Assembly: GCA_009763385.1 (NCBI GenBank)
Contig: CM019824.1
Location: 33,052,446-33,116,445 of the forward strand
DNA from: Coix lacryma-jobi var. lacryma-jobi
Lineage: Eukaryota > Streptophyta > Magnoliopsida > Poales > Poaceae
Length of the DNA stretch: 64,000 nt
Reading direction: 5' to 3'
Shown: one piece after another, positions 45,305-57,400 of the stretch
Layout: every line of letters starts with the position of its first letter
Numbering within the stretch: the first letter of the stretch is position 1
Notes under the pieces: generated by a model
The model's input: the letters and a program-made list of their open reading frames with translations, nothing else
The model's database searches: none
Told to the model about the DNA's origin: nothing
Position numbers and translations under genes: made by a program

Positions 45305-47390
45305 CGAGGGGTGCCCGAGGGACGCCTGACGAGGCATAGTGCACGATATGGTGTAATAGTGTTATACGAGTCGCTCATTTCCTGAGGTATGGGCGGTAAA
45401 AGTTGGATTTAACCCGGTACGACTCACTGTTGTAGCCATACGATTTGGATGGGAGCAGGTGAAGCGCATTAAATGCCCCTGGAGCCGTACCGAAAGTAGG
45501 TGCTCGAGGGATGTCTCGCACTCGGGGCATGCCTCGTTCGCTCAGGAGACTTCCGTAATCGAGGGGTGCTCGGCGCTTCGAGGTACACCTCGTTCGCCCG
45601 GGAGGTCTCCGTAACCGAGGGGTGCCTCGAGTGGGTGTCCGAGGGGTGCTCGAGGGTGCCTCTCGAGGGGTGCTCGAGGGGTGCCCGAGGGGTGCCCGAG
45701 GAGTGCTCGGAAGAGTTCCATAATCGAGGGGTGTCCCATTCGCTCGGGAGACTTCCGTAACCGAGGGGTGCCCCGAGCGGACTGGCTTCGTCCCAAGAAG
45801 GGATGAGGGATGATTGTGGATTTTGCCGAGGGTGCTCGAGTGTGTGTCCGAGGGGTGCTCGACGGGTGCATCTCGAGGGGTGCTCGAGTGGGTGTCTGAG
45901 GGGTGCCTCTTGAGGGGTGCTCAAGGGTGCCCGAGGAGTGCTCAAAAGAGTTCTGTAATCGAGGGGTGCCCTGTTCGATCGAGAGACTTCCGTAACTAAG
46001 GGGTGCCCCGAGCGGACTAGCTTCGTTCCGAGAAGGGACGAGGGATGATTGTGGATTTTGCCGAGGGTGCTCGGGTGGGTGTCCGAGGGGTGCTCGAGGG
46101 GTACCTCTCGAGGGGTGCTCGAGTGGGTGTCTGAGGGGTGCCTCTCGAGGGGTGCCCGAGGAGTACTCGGAAGAGTTCCGTAATCGAGGGGTGCCCCGTT
46201 CGCTCGGGAGACATCCGTAAGCGAGGGGTGCCCCGAGCTAACTGGCTTCGTCCCGAGAAGGGACGAGGGATGATTGTTGATTTTGCCGAGGGTGCTCGAG
46301 GGGTGCTCGAGTGGGTGCTCGAGGGGTGCCTCTCGAGGAGTGCTCGAGTGGGTGCCCGAGGGGTGCCCGAGGAGTGCCTCTCGAGGGGTGCTTGAGGAGT
46401 GCTTGGAAGAGTTCCGTAATCGAGGGGTGCCTCCTCGTTCGCTCGGGAGACTTCCGTAACCGAGGGGTGCCCCAGGCGGACTTGCTTCATCCCGAGAAGG
46501 GACGAGGCATGATTGTGGATTTTGCTGAGGGTGCTCGAGGGATGCCTCTCAAGGGGTGCTCAAGTGGGTGCTCGAGGAGTGCCCGAGGAGGGCCTCTCCA
46601 GGGGTGCCTCTCGAGAGGTGCTCGAGTGAGTGTCCGAGGGGTGCCCGAGGGGTGCCTCTCGAGGGGTGCTTGAGGGGTGCCCGAGGAGTGCTCGAAAGAG
46701 TTCCGTAATCGAGGGGTGCCTCGTTCGCTTGGGAGACTTCCGTAACCGAGGGGTGCCTCAGGCGGACTGGCTTCGTCCCGAGAAGGGACTCCTTGAGGGT
46801 GTCGCAGACTGAGCCGTCTGGACCCGCTCGTGGGTCAGCCCAGTATGGTTTGGCGCTTGGGCTGGTTTGGGTGTTTGAGGGATGATTGTGAATTTTGTCG
46901 AGGTTTAGTTTTCTTTAATCGAGGTATTAGGGTACCCCTTTTCTATGTAAACGTACGACGCTCCAATCGTAGAGCCTGAATCTCGAGGAACCAAAAAAAC
47001 AATGTGAACGAGTGGGTGTCCGAGGGGTGCTCGAGTGGGTGTCCGAGGGGTGCTCGAGAGGTGTCTGAGGGGTGCCCGAGTAGTGCTCGAAAGAATTCTG
47101 TAATCTAGGGGTGCCTCGTTCGCTCGAAAGACTTCTGTAACCGAGGGGTGCTCCGAGCGGACTGGCTTCGTCCCGAGAAGGGACTCCTCGAGGGTGTCGC
47201 AGACTGAGCCGTCGGGACCCGCTCGTGGGTCGGCCCTGTATGGTTTGGCGCTTGGGCTGGTTTAGGTGTTTGAGGGATTATTGTGGACTTTGCTGAGGGT
47301 GCTCGAGTGGGTGTCCGAGGGGTGCTCGAGGGGTGCTCGAGGGGTGTTCGAGGAGTGCTCGGAAGAGTTCCGTAATCGAAGGGTGCCTCG
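45305..47390 (+). repeat. Right part of the CTCGAGGGGTGC minisatellite, with higher-order units
   Basis: Units of roughly 230-330 bp are marked by a GGACTGGCTTCGTCCCGAGA anchor near 45778, 46014, 46244, 46480, 46764 and 47157. Each contains runs of GTGCTCGAGG / GTGCCCGAGG words, then AGAGTTCCGTAATCGAGGGG and GGGAGACTTCCGTAACCGAG. Two late units carry an inserted GAGGGTGTCGCAGACTGAGC segment, so unit types can be distinguished. No protein is implied by the long frames here. Confidence 0.85.
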
Positions 47391-47513
47391 TTTGCTTATG
47401 CAAAAGTGTTTTCTGGATAAAATAAATACTCAAAAAAATTGTGTATAAGAGTTGAAATCTATGAAAAATATATTCGTTATCTGGTTGTTTTCATATGCTT
47501 TACTAAAATAAAA

Positions 47514-47543
47514 CCGTAGCGTTAGCACGGGCACTATACTAGT
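47514..47543 (+). other. Helitron 3' terminus: hairpin plus CTAG
   Basis: Imperfect hairpin CCGTAGC-GTTA-GCACGG, then GGCACTATA region and CTAG|T. The wording GCACGGGCACT before CTAG is characteristic of grass Helitron ends. Confidence 0.65.
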
Positions 47544-47675
47544 GTATTAAAGGAAAACTGCAAGTGTAGGCAGGCCGGTTTGTATGGATGAACCTTTGGA
47601 GCTAACCTCGACACATGCAATGTTGGAACGTTCCATGTAGTGATGTAGACCTGGTAAAGGTTCAAGATTCAAATC

Positions 47676-48700
47676 CACTACAAGGAATAGTGTTTTATAC
47701 GACGATCACTTTGGTCATAAACTATCGAAAACATGTCACGGTTAACTTGTCATGACGATTGAAAAATCCGTCATATATCTCACGTCATACATTTGTTAGA
47801 CCAACTGGAGTCGTCACCGATTATTATTTCATTTCATTTCATCATAGAATAATTGACAAAGTTTGAACGAAAAATCCAAAAAATTAGAGGAAATTTTTTT
47901 AATCAGGGGAAGGGCCCCACCAGCTAACTACACCACCCATCTACTCCCATAGTATTTTTTTTTGTGTGTTTTCATACTTTGCATGTCCACCAAGATTCAA
48001 ACTGGCGACCTATCACATATGTGCGTGTAACCTTCACTACCACTTCACCCCTTTGTCATTTGTGTCTGTATTCCATTTCAATTCCCCTCATATTATACTA
48101 AATCATATGTAAATTGCTTGTTTGATGCCCTAAATGAATTCAAATCAAAAAGTTATCAACTACAAAGTTTCATAACTTTTTGAGATCTACACTTTTTGTT
48201 TAGGAAGTTTCTCCATCCGAGATCATTTACAAAATTTGAATTTTAAATTTAAGAAATATCAAACGTAGTTTTCATTGACAAGACTACAAAGTTTCGTAAC
48301 TTTTTGAGATTTATGACTTCCATTTTGGTTGTTTTTCCATCTGAGGTATTTTAAAAATTTTGAATTTCAAAATTTTTAAATTTAAATGCAGTTTTGCATG
48401 ACAATGATTTCAAATTAAAAATTGTTAACTACAAAGTTTCATTTTGGTGATTTCTCCATCCGAGATTTTTTAAAAATTCAAATTTTAAATTTTTGAAATT
48501 CGAATCCAGTTTTGCATGACAAGATGACTTCAAATGAAAAGGTTATCAACTACAAACTTTCATAACTTCTCAAGATCTACAAAGTTTATTTTAGTTGTTT
48601 GACCATTTGTACATCCGACATTGTGGTTCTAACATTATTCACAAAACTTATATATTACTCTTGTAGTTTCAAAAACTACCGGAGATACGTAAGATTTGTG
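47676..48700 (+). mobile_element. CACTA-like element fragment with internal repeats
   Basis: Starts CACTACAAGGAATAGTG. From 48130 to 48600 a motif of about 110-120 bp (CAACTACAAAGTTTCATAAC then TTTTGAGATCTAC then CATCCGAGAT) recurs about four times with drift. No opposite terminus or transposase found; the right limit is approximate. Confidence 0.55.
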
Positions 48701-48729
48701 AACAAATTTGTGAACGTAAGATTTCTGGC

Positions 48730-48823
48730 CGGTCTAGTCCAATCCAAATCCACAGTAATTCAAATCCAATGCATGTCGGTCCAGTCCAATCCAAATCCAC
48801 AGTAATTCAAATCCAATGCATGT
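48730..48823 (+). repeat. 47-bp perfect-like tandem duplication
   Basis: Two units (48730-48776, 48777-48823) of CCAATCCAAATCCACAGTAA-type sequence differing at one base (GGTCTAG against GGTCCAG). Confidence 0.9.
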
Positions 48824-49750
48824 TAGTATGTTGGGACAATTTGAAACATGTTATTATAATTTTGCTAAGTTGGAGATATGTCACTTGTATCTCACTGACA
48901 TGTGGGACACACATAAATCAATAACATGTGAGCCAGAATGACATATCTCTAATTTAGTAAAATTATAATGATAATCTTCAAATTTTCCGTATGTTATCAT
49001 GCTAATCATTGCATGCTACCGACAATTGGTGAATGCACGACGTTAGTATGTTACCACCGTGCGAATCGTTGTCAAATACCAACGCTGTCCTTTGTGTTTG
49101 TTGTCAAAAAAAAAAAAAACGTAGTCCTTGGTGTGGTTAATTCGGAGCTTGAAGCCCCACGTTCGTCGATGTGTATAGATGCCCATAAGAATCGTGGCCC
49201 GTTAGCACATCCCATGGCCCGCTACTTCAATCTAGCCCAGGCACGACATGACGGCCATCCGGACCGTGCCGGCCTGGGCCACTGCCTCGTCAGTCGTCAT
49301 AGCGTGCTAGCCTGGCACGGCCCGACTTAAAAAATGGTCCGAAGATAGGCCATTATTCATAGACGTAACATACATAAATTCTCATCTAAAACTAAACCTT
49401 CTCCCAAACAACCGTCACATTTTTCTCTCTATTCCGATCCTTTCTGCTGCGAAGCTTAGCACACTCACTGGCAGACCTACGCTGGCCATGGTGACTAGTG
49501 CACGCAACGGCAGCAATGGAACTGTGCCCATCCGGGGCTAGCGCATGGTAGCGGCCACCACGGCGCTTTCCTACGGGCTACTGGGCTAGGGCCCTGCAGG
49601 CTTGATGGGCCAACAAACCTGTGGCCTTATAGTTTCGTGCATGGTACGGACATGATTGGTTGGGAGAAAGGTTGAGCCTGGTTCGTACTAGTCAGCCAGG
49701 CTCCTCTCTATCACATTCATCTCATGCAAGAGCATTCTGTTTGGTTCATC
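48824..49750. other. Intergenic DNA, no gene seen
   Basis: Contains a GC-rich patch near 49190-49330 with GGCACGGCCCG-type words resembling a repeat fragment, and otherwise AT-rich DNA. Confidence 0.4.
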
Positions 49751-49753
49751 ACT

Positions 49754-49983
49754 TAGGGTGTGTTTTGGAAGAATTTTGGGTGTAAAGTTTCTGTAACACT
49801 TTCGTTGTTATTTGACAAACTTTGTCCAAATATAGACCAACTAGACTTAAAAGATTTGTCTCGACATTTACAAACAAATTGTGCAATTAGTTATTTTTTT
49901 ACCTACATTTAATACTCCATGCATGCGTCTAAAGATTTGATGTGATGGGAAATCTTGTAAATATTTGGGATCTAAACGTGCCC
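49754..49983. mobile_element. Tourist-like MITE, 230 bp
   Basis: Flanked by TTA on both sides (49751-49753, 49984-49986). Ends GGGTGTGTTT and AAACGTGCCC are imperfect inverted repeats. The interior (AACTTTGTCCAAATATAGAC) recurs near 61365. Confidence 0.75.
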
Positions 49984-50070
49984 TTACACGGAGACAGGTT
50001 AGAGAGGGATATTGTTTGGTTGAACTGGTGATCTAGCTTTTGAAGAGATACAGAGAGAAAAGTGCATGTA

Positions 50071-50327
50071 CTCCCTCCGTCCAACAAAACATGCAATTCT
50101 CACTTATCGAGGAGTCAAACATTTTGAACTTTGACCAAAATTATATAAAAAAGTACTAACATTCTTGATACAAAAATTATACCATTAGATTAGTAATAGA
50201 ATATATTTTCATAATAATTTTATTTAATAACATACATACTAATACCTTTTATTATAATCTTGGTCAAAGTTGAATGAATTTGACTGGCACGGATCCCATA
50301 ATTGCATGTTTTTATGGACGGAGGGAG
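50071..50327. mobile_element. Stowaway MITE, 257 bp
   Basis: CTCCCTCCGTCC at the left and GGACGGAGGGAG at the right, flanked by TA (50069-50070, 50328-50329). Confidence 0.95.
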
Positions 50328-50756
50328 TAACAACGAGCGTTGTGCACCCCGTGAGCCAGGCTCGCCGGAAACAAAGTCTGACTAGTATTTTTGCGCGCGC
50401 CATTGCGCGCCCGTGTATTTTTACAGCTGTATGTTTAGAAAATGGAGCTATAACTATAATTCTGTACATGTTACTAAGATAAGAAGAGATGTTGTTGATC
50501 TATATAATGTCTATATATAATTATGCAGCTACATATATGTTACTGGGCATATATATTAGAGGAGATATATAGTACAAGATATATAGTGATAAGATATAGA
50601 GTAGCTGTTTACTGCTAATGGTTCACGGTTTATGAACTGTCTAAAAACCGTGTTGGTAGTAGGTTTAGTCTAGTAATTATAGATACATTTATATTTACAG
50701 ATACTTGTTCAGGAAGCACACATTCTTTTATGCAGCAGCAGCGATGGTAGTGGTGG

Positions 50757-51075
50757 TTATGTTGATGTTCTGCTTCGATCTGATTCCCATCCATGACTCT
50801 CGCTGTCTGAATCCTTCTGAGCATAGCTATCAGATGAGCCTGCATTGGTATTGTGTATACGATATATTATTGTTACAATTAGTGAGTTTTTTTGAGTTTA
50901 TAACTATTGGTTCAGGGTACTTAGGAACTATGTTTTCGTTGACATGGTATTTGCTATAGTTGTATGAAGGAAATAAACGTTTACTTACACCGCTGTTTTG
51001 AAGTGGCCTCATTTTCGGAAGAAGAAACAGGTATTGCTAGATTGCGGCGCTCGGATGTACTTAGATCTGAATCTC
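50757..51075 (-). CDS. Two exon-like segments of an unidentified host gene (C-terminal end)
   Basis: Exon 51075-50989 is preceded by TTTTTGCAG and followed by the strong donor GTAAGT. Exon 50839-50757 is preceded by ACCAATGCAG. The join (149-nt intron) keeps an open frame rich in D, S and E, ending ..GWESDRSRTST and stop. A second frame is also open through the join: it starts at an ATG in the first exon and runs to about 50630, so the true frame is not certain. Upstream exons were not resolved: a candidate segment near 51407-51530 has splice-like borders but stops in every frame over part of its length. I do not recognise the protein. Same strand as the exon-like segments at 59.4-60.2 kb, so one interrupted gene is possible. 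Confidence 0.4.
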
Positions 51076-51876
51076 CTGCAAAAAGATGTATGCAACATAT
51101 GAGTATTTTATACACGACAGCGTACGATAAACCGTTCAAAAACATGTGAACAATATATGTAGTAAAAGTGGTGAATATAGTTGAACTGATGGTTAAAGAC
51201 TAAAATGATAGTTTTTTAAAAAAATGAATTTTTTTTATCCTCTCCAAAAAGATAGGTCCACTCTCCAGAGAGTCGCAAGGAGTGTGTTCGTCCCTTGAAT
51301 GTGGTTGCCAACAATTTTGAAATAATAAAGGCATCAGTTCACTAATCCAAAAGAACGAACAAACTAAATTAGAAGAAGAATGGAGTATTACTGTAATTTG
51401 TACCTGAGAGTGCCTGGAGGCCAAACAATCTAATGGAAACGGCAGCGTAATAGACCAACAGCCGAGAAGACAGCGATAACGGTGGCTTAAATACAGAAGT
51501 CCAACTCAATCACCGAAGGAAACACAGCCTGAAAGCAGGTGAACTTTTTGACTGCAAATAATGAATTATAAAAAAGGAATGAACAATTTTCTTTTGAGCA
51601 GTCCTATGCACATAAACAAGAACATAGCTAAAAAGCAAACCTGAACCCACCTGATATCGCAGAGAAGATACAAAGTCCAATATCATGCTCTAAATGAAGG
51701 AAGCAAGAACAGAGTACACTGAACAAAATGGCTGCTCTCAATTTGAGAATTCTATTATCTGAAAAGAATGAAATACATGGCAATAAGAAAGCACAGAACA
51801 TATACAAAGGTTGCAAGGTAATAAATGCATACAACATGGACAGGTTCTCTGCATATAATGTACAGCATGCTGTAAT

Positions 51877-52660
51877 GAATCAATCAGTTCCGAAAACAAA
51901 ACATAGTCCGATAAATAGGCAATAAACACTCAATCATACCATAGCCTGTGCCACCAAATCCCAAACGTAAACATAGTTTACCGAGCACACAATAAACACC
52001 GCAAACAATATAGCCCTTTTAATACACAATAATCCATAGCATGCTATAAGCAGTATATATAAGAATGTTAGGCATAACAACAGGTTGCTTAATAATCAAT
52101 AAACGGCTATAAAGAGTTTGAGCAGTAAGCGGTAAGCATAAGTTCAATAAACAATCGATGAGAATAGTAAAAGTTAACTGCAATTATAGGCCCCATGTCT
52201 ATTTAACCTATAGCATACTATTAACGGATCAGTACAAATATCAGGTTATATGAGTTTGTTCCCTACTAATCAATGAGGTTCGAACAGGAAACATAGCTCG
52301 ATAAATAGGCAATAAGCACTCAATAATAGCATAGCCTGTGTTACCAGATCCCAAACGTAAGCATAGTTTGCCGAACATACAATAAACACTGGAAACAATA
52401 TAAGCCTTTTAATAAACAATAATCCACAGCATAGTATAAGCAGTATATATGGAAATGCTAAGCGTAACAACAGGCTGCTTAGTAAGCAATAAAGTCCTAT
52501 AAAGAGGCTGAGCAGCAAGCGGAGAGCATCAGATCAATAAATAATCGATGAAAATAGTAAAAGCTAGCTGCAATCATAGGCCCCATGTATATTTAACCTA
52601 TAGCATACTATTAATGAATCAGTACAAATAGCAGCCTATATAAGGTTGTTCCGTATCTGT
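51877..52660. repeat. 390-bp tandem duplication, about 85% identical
   Basis: Unit 1 (51877-52266) and unit 2 (52267-52660) align throughout (CGATAAATAGGCAATAA, CATAGCCTGTG, CCCAAACGTAA, TATTTAACCTATAGCATACT). No coding frame. It lies in what may be an intron of the minus-strand gene. Confidence 0.85.
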
Positions 52661-52859
52661 AAACCAGCACACGAAAAACATGGGAAAGAAGAGCTAATCC
52701 GGCCCGTACCTGGCCACCATCGAAACTATATGCATAGAAGCAAAAAGGAAATCCTTAGACTATGTTAACGAACTGAGGCTGCGGAAATAACAGAGGCATC
52801 ACGTTGCAGGGAAAAGAAAGCATATTATACTGTAGAAAGGCAAGTCGCAGAGAAAGTTA

Positions 52860-53858
52860 TGTTACAAATTTAAGCAAATTCATGTTTAATTTAATCCATA
52901 AAAAGGATGTAACCAAGAACAATATGACGTCATTCAAAAGCTTGTTCAGATTAAACATCATATATATATAATACACGCTAACCAACATGGTGTGATAGCA
53001 ATTTCCGTTGAAACAAAGTATGTCTACCATATTGTTAACGCTAACCAACAAGGTTGTGATTTGGATGACAAAAATAACAAGAGATTTAGAAAGATCATAC
53101 CCTGCGGCAGAGCCGAAAGCACCGTTAAGCGACATGGTACTTGGTCGATGTAGTCGTCCCGCTCGTTGCAGTGCCGATAGGAAGCAGTGCAGTCCTTGTC
53201 GCCGTCGCCGGGAAGAAGACGTACAGCTTGTATTGCCGGGAAGAAGATGTTCACGATCGTCGTGAGAGGGAGTGGACGGAGAGAAGCAGCGAGTAGTCGT
53301 GCCGCCGATGGACACTCCCCAAAAACGTGATTGCCGTCCTCACCCGAGCAGGTGAACCCAGTGGACGGAGACGTTCCGGAGGCCTACTCTTCCATCGCCT
53401 GTGCGCGCAAGCTTTGGAACGGGAAAGCTATTGAAACAGCAAGAACTTTGGTTGTCTGATTTCCTTTTCAGCCTATGAACCGGTGAAGGAACTGGGAATA
53501 TATATATCCCCCATGCCAGCGTAGAAGACAAACAGGTTCAAGAAGATCAAGAGACAGCTGAGCACTCAGTGTAAATAAAAACTCTTGTATTCACTTGTTA
53601 ATTATTCTATGGAAACTGAAAGTAACTCACGTACTAAAGAATCCATTATCGACAAGATGAAATACAATTGCTCATTGCTTGCCTGCATGTCTTTACGTTG
53701 CTTGCCTGCCCATCCAGCGGAAATGGCCAGCCCAAACCTCGGTTATGCATGCGTGCATGTGGCAATTATGGCAATAAACCAATGATATTACTTCCTTATA
53801 AATCATAGAGTTTTATTATTTAACATATTAAATGGTCTTAACCCTTAATATATCAACA
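52860..53858 (-). repeat. 3' LTR of the young Copia element
   Basis: 999 bp; TGTTGATATA and TTACA-type ends on the minus strand (TG..CA). Carries the same open frame as the 5' copy, starting at 53315. Confidence 0.9.
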
Positions 53859-54409
53859 ATCCCCACCAAACTCTATGATTCATAGAAAATAATCTCAAGA
53901 CCATCGTTCTTTTGATATACCAGAGTTTCAACGGAGACTGTTAAGTTGAACATCCGTCTAGAACAAAATGCTACGCTCATTCACAACTGAACAATGGACT
54001 ATGCCTTGAATTGACAGTTTTGTGCGAATTGAGTTTCACCGAAGTTCTTTTCATGGTACGTGGCTGCTACAAGCATCCCCTCTGTTTGAAGCATATAAGT
54101 CACACTTCCTAGCCTTTTCATGAGCATCTAGAGATTACCCTCATCTCATAGGTTGTGACTAGCAACCGAACTCATATAGGTGTGTTCCTTGTAGGATGTC
54201 CTGTAGGACAACATCCCTGCTTAATAAAGCCACTCGGATCACATTAAGAAATTAATCAACCTGCCTTACAGAATTGGAGAGACAGTGCATCTCCAATGAA
54301 CTGAGCTTTATTCTAAGGAGTCTCTCCCTCAGCCAACCACCAGCTTGTTTCGCCATCCTAATTCACGGGATCTCCGATCACATAGGATAGGTTACCACTA
54401 TGGGTGACT
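53859..54409 (-). other. 3' untranslated region of the young Copia element
   Basis: No frame of note; ends in the purine tract before the LTR. Confidence 0.7.
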
Positions 54410-57400
54410 TTATGTGGGTCTCAAACCCAGCTCCCTTGACGCACCTTCTATCACATTGCGTGACAGTCCCTTAGTGAATTGATCTGCCAGATTGTTTGAT
54501 GTATGGACATAGTCCAATGCAATTACTCCGGAGTTTCTCAATTTTCTGACAGTCTTTAAACGTCTTTTCACATGCTTTGTGGACTTCATGTTATCCTTAG
54601 AACTGTTTACCTTTGTAATCACAGTTTGGTTATCACAGTTCATGGAAATTGCCGGAATTGGTTTCTCTACCATCGGCAAATCCATCAGGAGTTCACGAAG
54701 CCACTCAGCCTCAGCACTAGCAGTGTCTAATGCGGTCAGTTCTGCTTCCATTGTAGACTTCGTTAAGATAGTCTGCTTGCAAGACTTCCAAGAAACAGCA
54801 CCACCTCCAAGTAGGAACGCATATCCAGTCGTGGCATATAGCTAATCCGCATCAGAAATCCAATTAGCATCACAATATCCCTCTAGTACCCTTGGATACC
54901 CCAAAAAGTGAATGCCATAACTCATTGTTCCTTTTAGGTAGCGCAAAACTCTCTCAAGAGCCTTCCAGTGAGCATCTCCCAGATTCGAGTTGAACCGGCT
55001 CAGTTTGCACACAGCGAACGAGATATCAGGTCTGGTCGCGCTAGCTAGATACATGAGAGAACCAATTATCTGAGAATATCTCAATTGGTCTCGTGCAATT
55101 TTGCGATTCTTTCTCAAATGTATGCTTGGATCATACGGAGTAGGTGTAGGTGAACAATCAGCATACCCAAAACGGTTCAAGACCTTTTCCACATAATGAG
55201 ATTGCATGAGAGTTACCCCACCATTTCCTTCCTCCCTTGAGAGCTTAATGTTCATAATTACATCAGCCTCGCCCAAGTCTTTCATCTCAAAGTTACTAGA
55301 CAAAAAGTCTTTCACTCCTTTAATCACATCAAGATTGTTGCCAAAGATTAGTATGTCATCCACGTATAGGCACAAAATGATAACATCTCCACTTCCAACA
55401 CGATAATATACACATTTATCAGCTTCATTCACAGCAAAGCCGGCTGATGTTAAAGTTTGATCAAACTTCTCATGCCACTGCTTAGGAGCTTGCTTCAGGC
55501 CGTACAAGGATTTCAACAGCTTACACACCTTACCCTCCTGACCCCTTGCAATAAACCCATCGGGTTGATCCATGTAGATCTCTTCCTCAAGCTCCCCATT
55601 CAGGAAAGCCGTCTTAATATCCATCTGATGAATGAAAAGACCATGTGAGGCAGCCAGGGATAGCAACACACGAATGGTCGTCAGTCGGGCAACTGGTGAA
55701 CAAGTGTCGAAATAATCTTCACCTTCCTTCTGTGTATAGCCCTTAGCAACAAGCCTTGCCTTATACTTCTCAATAGTACCATCAGGCCTCAGCTTCTTTT
55801 TAAACACCCACTTGCAACCCACGGGTTTGCAGCCAAATGGACGGTCAACCACTTCCCAAGTCCCATTGGAGATAATGGAGTCCATCTCACTTTGCACTGC
55901 CTCCTTCCACATATCAGAATCAGTGGAGGAGTATGCCTCAGAAATAGTTGTGGGAGTATCATCCACGAGATATATAATAAAGTCATCTCCAAAAGTTTTA
56001 GCAACTCTTTGCCTCTTACTCCTTCGAGTGACAGTCTTATCATTCTCCTCGGAATTTTGCTCAAGCTCATGGGTGTGATCATCAACATGTATATCTGATT
56101 CATGAAATTCAGGGACTGAATCATGACTAGATCTGCTAGATGCACTTGTCTTCATTGGAAATTCATTCTCAAAGAATGTGACATCTCTAGACTCCATGAC
56201 TGTCCCAACAGCCATATCAGGAACGCTAGAGTTTATTATTAAAAATCGATAGCCAACACTATGGATGGCATAGCCAAGGAAAACACAGTCTACAGTCTTT
56301 GGTCCAAGCTTTCGCTTTTTGTTGATTGGTACATTTACTTTGGTCAAACAACCCCAAACGCGAAAGTAAGAAAGATTTACTCTCTTTTTCTCCCATTCCT
56401 CAAATGGAGTGATTTCTTTGTTCTTTGTGGGCACTCTATTTAGGACATGATTGGCAGTTAAAATTGCCTCACCCCACCATTCCTTAGATAAACCAGCTGT
56501 CTCTAACATGGCATTCACCAAGTCAGTTAGAGTGCGGTTCTTTCTCTCAGCAATCCCATTGGACTGTGGTGAGTATGGAGGTGTCCTCTCATGAATAATA
56601 CCATGCACCGCGCAGAACTCGGAAAATTCATTAGAGAAATATTCTCCCCCACGATCGGACCGCAACCGTTTGATTTTCTTATCAAGTTGATTCTCAACCT
56701 CGGCTTTAAAGATTTTAAAATAATGCAACGCCTCATCTTTAGTTTTAATTAAGTACACGTAGCAATATCGAGTGCAATCATCTATGAAAGTAATAAAATA
56801 CCGTTTAGCACCTTTTGTTAAAATCCCATTCATTTCACAAATATCGGAATGGATAAGATCAAGTGGTGCCAACTCCCTCGCCGCAGCAGCCTTGTGAGGC
56901 TTGCGAGGTTGTTTAGCCTCAACACAAGTGTGACATTTAGAACTTTTAGCAACATCAAATTTAGGAATTAAATTTAAACCAGCTAAGCGGGACATGCAAC
57001 CAAAATTAACATGACATAATCTAGAATGCCAAACATTCATCTCAACATTAACATTATTAATAACGTTGTTCACCACAGGAGGTAAAGTATCAATCAACGA
57101 CAAGCGGAACAAGCCTCCGCTTTCATAGCCTTTACCCACAAAAGTTCCATACTTCGACATTACACATTTATTTGATTCGAAGACAAGTTTAAAGCCATCA
57201 CGACACAGCAAAGAGCCACTAATTAAGTTCTTCCTTATTGAGGGGACATGATGCACGTTCTTGAGTTGCACAGTCTTTCCCGAAGTGAGCTTCAGATTGA
57301 CCGTACCAACACCATGAACACCAGCACGCGCGCCATTCCCCATCAGCAAGGCTCCACTCCTCCCTGCCTGGTAAAAGGAAAACAAGGAAATATCAGCGCA

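Larger units (their letters stand above)
10394..47542 (+). mobile_element. Helitron-like element carrying a minisatellite and split by the nested retrotransposons
   Basis: The 3' end is typical of grass Helitrons: an imperfect hairpin at 47514-47530 (CCGTAGC / GCACGG, loop GTTA) followed nine bases later by CTAG at 47539-47542 and a T. The 5' end is uncertain; I place it in 10390-10440 where TCTACCTAGTAAAACG begins sequence running into the minisatellite. After removing the Tekay insertion (11091-45299 plus one GTGCC) about 2.9 kb remain, mostly minisatellite. No Rep/helicase is present, so it would be non-autonomous. Confidence 0.5.
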
